This document shows, one piece after another, positions 7,092 through 11,925 of a stretch of DNA of 11,925 nucleotides (position 1 is the first letter of the stretch; each line of letters opens with the position of its first letter). The notes below the pieces were generated by a model that saw only the letters and a list, made by a program, of their open reading frames with translations, had not been told where the DNA came from and ran no database searches. Source of the stretch: JAAYBY01 sp964654125 (GTDB taxonomy: Bacteria; Bacillota; Clostridia; Saccharofermentanales; UBA5734); assembly GCA_964654125.1 (NCBI GenBank), contig CAZZGG010000086.1:1-11925 (forward strand), in the 5' to 3' direction. A program made the translations under genes and the position numbers.

Positions 7092-9077
7092 ATGAAGAAT
7101 CAAACAGTTATAATTGACCGCTCAGTGGTGGCTCTGGAAGGAGAACCTAATTTACTGGAGCTTTGCCGCAAAGCCGGTATAGATCTGCCCACTTTCTGCT
7201 ACCATTCCGATATCAGTGTTTATGGCGCCTGCCGCATGTGTATGGTGGACGTGGATGGCCGTGGCATAGTGCCAGCCTGTTCAACTACGCCGGAAGATGG
7301 CATGCTGATCCAGACCAACACCAAGCAAATCCGCAATATGCGCAAGATGATCATCGAACTGATGCTGGCCAGCCATGATCAAAGCTGCACCACCTGCACC
7401 AAAAGCGGGGATTGCCGGCTCCAGTCGATCGCTACCCAGCTGGGTGTGAATGAAGTGCGATTTAAGCAGATGAACCGGGTCGTGCCCAAGGATATTTCCT
7501 CAGATGCGATTGTACGGGATCCCAGTAAGTGTATCCTTTGTGGTGACTGTGTCCGTGTCTGTGATGAGATTCAATCAGTTGGAGCCTTAGGTTTTGCCTA
7601 TCGCGGCGCTAAAGCCCAGGTGGGCACATCCTTTAACAAGGGTATCGGTGATATCGAATGTGTCGGCTGTGGCCAGTGTGTCAAGGTCTGTCCGGTTGGT
7701 GCCCTGACTCCCAAATACCAGATTAGTGAAGTCTGGAACGCCATCTATGATCCAAGAAAGACAGTTGTTGTCCAGATCGCACCGGCTGTACGGGTGGCTT
7801 TGGGTGAATACTTCGGCAAGGCGCCCGGCGAGCTTACCATTGGCCGGATCATTACAGCCTTGCGCCGCATGGGCTTTGACCAGGTCTATGATACCTGCTT
7901 TGGGGCAGACCTGACTGTCATTGAAGAAGGCAATGAGTTCTTAGAGCGGCACAAAAAAGGCGAAAACCTGCCCCTTTTCACTTCCTGCTGCCCGGCCTGG
8001 GTGAAATTTGCTGAGCAATATTACCCTGATTTCCTCAGCAATCTATCCAGCTGCCGTTCGCCGCACCAGATGTTTGGTTCCCTCTGCAAGGAACAACTGA
8101 CCAAAGAACTGGGTATTAGCCGGGAAGATCTGGTCGTGGTATCCATCATGCCCTGTACAGCGAAAAAGTTTGAAGCTAACCGTGACGAGTTTAAAACTGA
8201 CGGTAATCCTGATGTTGATTATGTCATCACCAGCCAGGAACTGGCCCTGATGATTCAGGAAAGCGGGATTGATTTTAGCAAAATTGAACTGGGCTCTTTT
8301 GACATGCCCTTTGGTTTTTCCACTGGCGCAGCTGTTATTTTCGGTTCAGCTGGCGGAGTCAGTGAAGCAGTGCTGCGCTATGCTGCAGATACTCTGGAAA
8401 AAGGTTCTGCCCAGGAATTCAAGCAATTGCGCAGTGAAGATGATGTTAAGATATCAGAGATCACACTAGGCAACAAAACCTTGCGTTTGGCTGCTGTCAG
8501 TGGCTTGGCCAATGCCAGAAAGCTGCTCGATCGTATCCGCAGTGGTGAAGCCCATTATGATCTGGTCGAGGTCATGGCCTGCCGCGGGGGCTGTGTCAAT
8601 GGCGGCGGGCAACCAGTCGGCAAAGAAGATGGCGCAGTGCAAAAACGCGCCAAGGGCCTTTATGATAATGATAAGATGCTGCAATTCCATGTTTCCTCGG
8701 AAAATCCCTATCTGCAGCAGCTTTATGCAGAAGGCCTGGATCGGGAAAAGGCGCATGAGCTTTTGCATACCAGTTATGAAAACCGCCGCCGCATCACACA
8801 GGAGGATTTTGTCCTGGGTGAGGCTCTGGGTGAAACAAAACTTGTCCTGGATATCTGCTTTGGCACCAGCTGCTACTTAAGGGGTGCCCAGGAACTTTAT
8901 AAAAACCTGATGGATTATATCCGGGAAAGCAAGCTTACAGAAATAACAGAATTTAAGGCTAATTTTTGCGGTAAGCAATGTAAAAAAGGTCCGGTCTTGA
9001 AAATTAATGGCAAGAGTCTGGAACATTGTACCTTTGAGATGGCCAAGGCCGAAATCCAGCAGGTGCTGCAAAGGTAG
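7092..9077 (+). CDS. hydA: [FeFe] hydrogenase catalytic subunit HydA of the bifurcating complex
   Basis: HydA, 661 residues, makes or oxidises H2 at the H-cluster. N-terminal clusters: a [2Fe-2S] site (C36, C47, C50, C63), a His-ligated [4Fe-4S] site (H95, C99, C102, C108) and two ferredoxin-type [4Fe-4S] sites (C147, C150, C153, C157; C190, C193, C196, C200). The H-cluster motifs are complete: TSCCPAW (297-303), MPCTAKK (353-359) and CRGGCVNGGGQP (497-508). The proton path residues E279, E282, C299 and S319 are present and, by my count, fall at the same numbers as in the Clostridium pasteurianum enzyme CpI. A C-terminal thioredoxin-like [2Fe-2S] domain (C589, C594, C626, C630) is typical of the trimeric bifurcating HydA and absent from simple monomeric enzymes. 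The gene lies 7 bases after hydB. It needs the maturases HydE, HydF and HydG, which are not in this window. Confidence 0.97.
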   Translation: MKNQTVIIDRSVVALEGEPNLLELCRKAGIDLPTFCYHSDISVYGACRMCMVDVDGRGIVPACSTTPEDGMLIQTNTKQIRNMRKMIIELMLASHDQSCTTCTKSGDCRLQSIATQLGVNEVRFKQMNRVVPKDISSDAIVRDPSKCILCGDCVRVCDEIQSVGALGFAYRGAKAQVGTSFNKGIGDIECVGCGQCVKVCPVGALTPKYQISEVWNAIYDPRKTVVVQIAPAVRVALGEYFGKAPGELTIGRIITALRRMGFDQVYDTCFGADLTVIEEGNEFLERHKKGENLPLFTSCCPAWVKFAEQYYPDFLSNLSSCRSPHQMFGSLCKEQLTKELGISREDLVVVSIMPCTAKKFEANRDEFKTDGNPDVDYVITSQELALMIQESGIDFSKIELGSFDMPFGFSTGAAVIFGSAGGVSEAVLRYAADTLEKGSAQEFKQLRSEDDVKISEITLGNKTLRLAAVSGLANARKLLDRIRSGEAHYDLVEVMACRGGCVNGGGQPVGKEDGAVQKRAKGLYDNDKMLQFHVSSENPYLQQLYAEGLDREKAHELLHTSYENRRRITQEDFVLGEALGETKLVLDICFGTSCYLRGAQELYKNLMDYIRESKLTEITEFKANFCGKQCKKGPVLKINGKSLEHCTFEMAKAEIQQVLQR

Positions 9078-9086
9078 GTGGATCAA

Positions 9087-10796
9087 ATGTCGCTGCAAAC
9101 AATTTATACTGTCACGGCTAATTGCCAGGATTGTTATCGCTGTGTGCGGGAATGCCCTGTTAAGGCGATCCGGATCAGTGGTGGACAAGCCCAGGTTGAC
9201 GATGAGCTGTGTATAAAATGCGGAACCTGTGTGCGGGAGTGTCCCCAGCATGCCAAGCAGGTCCGTTCGGATTTGGATGCAGCTAAGCATTTGTTAGCGG
9301 AAAGGGAGTTTGTTGCCGCCAGTGTGGCACCTTCCTTTGCCGCCCTCTACCCGGATGCCTTAAGTTTACGCCTGCCTTCTGCTCTGCGCCAGCTGGGCTT
9401 TCATTTAGTCAGCGAAACTGCAGAAGGCGCCAAATATGTAACTGACCACTCTTTTAGCAAGGACCAGGCGGGTAGTATCTGTACTGCCTGTCCTGCCGTG
9501 GTCAACTATGTGGAGAAGTATCGCCCGGAATACCTGGCTAGCCTGATACCTGTGGTTTCACCCATGATTGCCCATGGCAGGCTGCTCAAAAATAAAAAGC
9601 CTGGAGCTGCTGTTATTTTCTTTGGCCCCTGTGCTGCCAAAAAGCAGGAGATCCTGCGGCCGGAAAACCAGGATGCTGTGGATCTGGCTTTGACCTTTAC
9701 TGAGCTTAGCCAATGGCTGGCTTCAGAAAATATCCAGCTGGAAAACTGCTCGGAAAGCAGTTTTGACCAGAGTTATGCGATCGGCGAGGCCCGTTTATTT
9801 CCAATCCAGGGTGGCATGCTGAAAACTGCCGGCATCCTCAGTGACGGTACCCAAGCTGATGTGATCCACTTAAGTGGTGAAGAAGATGTGCTGGAGCTTT
9901 TTTCCGGTAAGCCAGACTTTAGCGGTAAGCTGATTGAGCCTTTGTTCTGCAAGGGCGGTTGTATTGCCGGTCCTTGTTTTGAAGATACCGAAGATCATAA
10001 AAAACAGAGCCTTTTTGCCAGGCGCTCCAGTGTGATCCGTTATGCTGAGGCGACAAAAAAGACGGATCAAGCAAAGCCAGCCCATGCTGTTTATCATAAA
10101 GCTGATTTTGCCCCGACAAGCGAGAATCCGCCTGAGATCACAGAAAACCAGATCCAGAAGATTCTAGAAGCTACCGGCAAGATCGATCCGGTTCATCAAC
10201 TAAATTGTGGTGCCTGTGGTTATAAAAGCTGCCTGGATAATGCCAGAGCAGTGGCTAGGGGTATGGCAGAGCCGGAGATGTGTATCCCTTACATGCGGCG
10301 GCTGGCTCAGCAAAGGACCGACCAAATTATTGAAACCACCCCGAATGGGATTGTTATTTTAGACAGTGAGTTGTGCATGATCAAGATGAACCCGGCTTTT
10401 CAAAAAATGTTCACATGTAATAATGGTATTTTAGGCCGGCGCATATCCTATTTGGTTAATGCCGATGGCTTTGAGCGTATCCAGTCTGGTGCTATCGAAC
10501 AGTACGAATCGATCCAAAGTAAATATGGCATCAAGTATCATGAAATTCTTTATGCCTTGCGCGAGGAAAAGCAATATGTTGGTATTTATGCCGATATATC
10601 CCGCATCAAGTATGATTCAGGTCAACTGGATACGATCAAGGCGCAGACCTTGCTGCATGCCCGGGAGTTTTTGGATCATCAGGTGCGCTTCGCGCAGGAA
10701 ATGGCCCATTACCTGGGTACTAGCACAGCCAGAAGTGAAGAGATAGCCAGGCGCCTAATTGATCTTTATGAAGAAGGCGGTGGCGATCCGCAGTGA
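9087..10796 (+). CDS. hydS: Sensory-type [FeFe] hydrogenase with PAS domain (HydS-like, group C)
   Basis: This 569-residue cytoplasmic protein starts with a two-cluster [4Fe-4S] ferredoxin (C13, C16, C19, C23; C42, C45, C48, C52). The H-cluster domain follows, with degenerate motifs: CTACPA (132-137), GPCAAKK (180-186) and FCKGGCIAGPC (287-297). Cluster-binding cysteines 135, 182, 288 and 292 are kept. The proton-path residues of the HydA next door are all changed (E279 to S122, E282 to K125, C299 to A134, S319 to I154), and Met353 becomes G180. An extra four-cysteine FeS domain (C374, C377, C382, C399) precedes a PAS domain (about 408-505) and a helical tail that could transmit a signal. No kinase domain is present. 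The family is thought to sense H2 rather than turn it over. The ATG at 9087 has AGGTGG 5 bases upstream; a GTG at 9078, directly after the hydA stop, is a possible earlier start. The end overlaps the phosphatase gene by four bases. Confidence 0.9.
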   Translation: MSLQTIYTVTANCQDCYRCVRECPVKAIRISGGQAQVDDELCIKCGTCVRECPQHAKQVRSDLDAAKHLLAEREFVAASVAPSFAALYPDALSLRLPSALRQLGFHLVSETAEGAKYVTDHSFSKDQAGSICTACPAVVNYVEKYRPEYLASLIPVVSPMIAHGRLLKNKKPGAAVIFFGPCAAKKQEILRPENQDAVDLALTFTELSQWLASENIQLENCSESSFDQSYAIGEARLFPIQGGMLKTAGILSDGTQADVIHLSGEEDVLELFSGKPDFSGKLIEPLFCKGGCIAGPCFEDTEDHKKQSLFARRSSVIRYAEATKKTDQAKPAHAVYHKADFAPTSENPPEITENQIQKILEATGKIDPVHQLNCGACGYKSCLDNARAVARGMAEPEMCIPYMRRLAQQRTDQIIETTPNGIVILDSELCMIKMNPAFQKMFTCNNGILGRRISYLVNADGFERIQSGAIEQYESIQSKYGIKYHEILYALREEKQYVGIYADISRIKYDSGQLDTIKAQTLLHAREFLDHQVRFAQEMAHYLGTSTARSEEIARRLIDLYEEGGGDPQ

Positions 10797-11925
10797 AGTT
10801 CTTTGATGATTTCCTCTGTCAGGTCAATAAGCAGGGCCATACTGTCTGTGGCGATTATTGTGTTAGTGAAAGAACAGCTGCCGGTATGATCTATGTGGTC
10901 TGCGATGGCATCGGCTCTGGTATTTATGCCAATATTTCCGCGATCAATTGCGCCAGCCGTATTTTGGAGCTTTTCCGCAGTGGTATGTCGATCAGGCTAA
11001 CCAGTGAGATGGTAGCGGCATCTATGCATCGGGCCCGCAAAGAAGAGATTCCTTTTGCGGCTTTTACTGCTGTGGTGATATTGCCGGATGGTCAGTTCAC
11101 TGCCTATACCTATGAGGCGCCCAGTCCTATAATTATAAAAAATAAGCATGCCACTGTACTCAGTTCACGCTACTACACTGCAGGTTTTGAGGTGATCGGG
11201 GAGTCTTCCGACACCTTGCAGACAGGGGAGTCCCTGCTGCTTTTTTCTGACGGGGTCAGCCAGGCTGGCCTAGGCCAGGGCTTTGGCTTTGGCATTGGTT
11301 CTGACGGAGTGGCAGATTATATCAACCGCAACCACAAACCGCTGACAGAGCCGGCCTTGCTGCCGGAGCGGATCATTGCCATGTGCCAAAGAATATCGGC
11401 TGGCCGGCATGAAGATGACACCACCCTGGCTATGATTCACTGTCGCGCAGCCAAAGAGCTGACTTTGCTGAGCGGACCTCCATCCAAACAGGCGCTGGAT
11501 CAGGCTTATGCCGAAGATTTTATGAAAAACCCGGGCGAGAAAATTATTTGCGGCTCGACAACCACTGATCTTATCGCTAGAGAACTAGGGTTGGAAGTGA
11601 TCACCCTGTCTGTCGGTAATTCCTTCAATCAATTGCCAGAATACTGGATAGAAGGAATTGATCTAGTCACCGAAGGTGCCATCACCTTAAACCAGGTCTC
11701 CAACATCCTAGACGAACCACTAGAGCGATTATCTGGCAATTCAGTGGCAGAGCGGCTCTGCCTCATGCTGCGCGCAGCGGATGTGATCCATTTCATGATC
11801 GGCAATGCAGCCAACACAGCTCATGAGGATTTGATCTTCAAACAAATCGGCGTTCACGTGCGTAAGGCAACCATTCAGCAGATCATTGCAAAGCTAAAAG
11901 ACATGGGTAAGCTGGTTATAGAACG
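10793..11925 (+). CDS. SpoIIE/PP2C-type serine/threonine phosphatase, partial (runs off the window)
   Basis: The reading frame from GTG at 10793 stays open to the window end (377 complete codons); the 3' end is missing. The N-terminal part (about 12-216) is a SpoIIE-like metal-dependent phosphatase. Candidate metal-binding aspartates are D21 (CGDYC), D38 (VCDGIGSG), D153 (FSDGVSQ) and D208/D209 (EDDTTLAMI), each in its family motif. It should remove phosphate from Ser or Thr of a partner protein. There is no membrane segment, so it is cytoplasmic. The remainder (from about 225) is a separate domain I do not recognise, described in its own entry. The GTGA overlap with hydS implies translational coupling and probably a shared pathway. 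Phosphatase-linked [FeFe] hydrogenases are a known subgroup (C3), and this arrangement fits it. The start has only a weak upstream GGTGG (10779-10783). Confidence 0.88.
   Translation, partial: MKFFDDFLCQVNKQGHTVCGDYCVSERTAAGMIYVVCDGIGSGIYANISAINCASRILELFRSGMSIRLTSEMVAASMHRARKEEIPFAAFTAVVILPDGQFTAYTYEAPSPIIIKNKHATVLSSRYYTAGFEVIGESSDTLQTGESLLLFSDGVSQAGLGQGFGFGIGSDGVADYINRNHKPLTEPALLPERIIAMCQRISAGRHEDDTTLAMIHCRAAKELTLLSGPPSKQALDQAYAEDFMKNPGEKIICGSTTTDLIARELGLEVITLSVGNSFNQLPEYWIEGIDLVTEGAITLNQVSNILDEPLERLSGNSVAERLCLMLRAADVIHFMIGNAANTAHEDLIFKQIGVHVRKATIQQIIAKLKDMGKLVIE
11465..11925 (+). other. Unrecognised C-terminal domain of the phosphatase, partial
   Basis: Residues 225-377 of the phosphatase lie outside the PP2C fold. 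The segment begins GPPSKQALDQAYAEDF and has two short signatures: IICGSTTTDLIAREL (251-265), a Gly/Thr-rich turn followed by a helix, and GIDLVTEGAITLNQV (288-302). Several helices follow, and the last visible part (about 345-377, IGVHVRKATIQQI...LKDMGKLVIE) has the look of a helix-turn-helix or winged-helix end. I cannot assign a function. It could bind a small molecule or nucleic acid, or contact the phosphatase target. Confidence 0.5.

Larger units (their letters stand above)
1424..11925 (+). other. Probable single operon rex-adhE-hydC-hydB-hydA-hydS-phosphatase
   Basis: Seven genes share one strand. Gaps and overlaps are: rex to adhE 6 bases; adhE to hydC overlap of 4 (GTGA); hydC to hydB overlap of 8; hydB to hydA 7 bases; hydA to hydS 9 bases (0 if the GTG start is used); hydS to phosphatase overlap of 4 (GTGA). 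I see no hairpin followed by a T-run and no room for a promoter between genes. The only good upstream promoter is before rex, so Rex probably governs the whole set. Confidence 0.8.

Noticed and set aside
9078..9086. GTG at 9078 as the start of hydS
   Set aside because: It is possible, but the ATG at 9087 has a better placed AGGTGG and the nearby upstream sequence for the GTG is poorly spaced.
11629..11817. Leftward 62-codon open frame inside the phosphatase gene
   Set aside because: It is a shadow of the phosphatase reading frame, which is continuous through this region and carries recognisable motifs.

Overview
The window looks like chromosome from a strictly anaerobic, fermentative Gram-positive bacterium of the Clostridia. 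The evidence is AGGAGG-type ribosome binding sites, a Rex repressor, a bifunctional AdhE and a complete set of trimeric [FeFe]-hydrogenase genes. The Rex variant resembles what I recall from Ruminococcus-like organisms. I cannot name a species.

Layout. On the minus strand, positions 26-1195 encode a multi-spanning membrane protein that resembles the ArsP_2 type of putative metal or arsenic permeases. A 228-base divergent intergenic region follows (1196-1423). It holds a good candidate promoter for the rightward genes and, at the predicted transcription start, two copies of TATCGATATA spaced 15 bases apart. From 1424 to the right end all genes point rightward, with gaps of at most 9 bases or short overlaps: rex, adhE, hydC (NuoE-like), hydB (NuoF-like), hydA (catalytic [FeFe] hydrogenase), hydS (an [FeFe]-hydrogenase-like protein with a PAS domain) and a SpoIIE/PP2C-type phosphatase that runs off the window end. 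I see no internal terminator, so this is probably one operon of at least seven genes.

How the parts fit. HydABC should make H2 from NADH plus reduced ferredoxin (electron confurcation), or run in reverse. AdhE disposes of the same NADH as ethanol. Rex senses the NADH/NAD+ ratio and is the first gene, so it can control itself and both electron sinks. The last two genes look like an H2-sensing branch. HydS keeps the cysteines that hold an H-cluster but has lost every residue of the usual proton-transfer path, and it carries an extra FeS domain and a PAS domain. It is translationally coupled to a phosphatase that has an unrecognised C-terminal domain. This matches the phosphatase-linked group C [FeFe] hydrogenases, whose signal output is, to my knowledge, not established.

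The points most worth a second look are the HydS-phosphatase pair, the phosphatase C-terminal domain, the altered DNA-binding segment of Rex together with the repeated TATCGATATA sites, and a perfect in-frame ribosome binding site inside adhE exactly at the boundary between its two enzymes.
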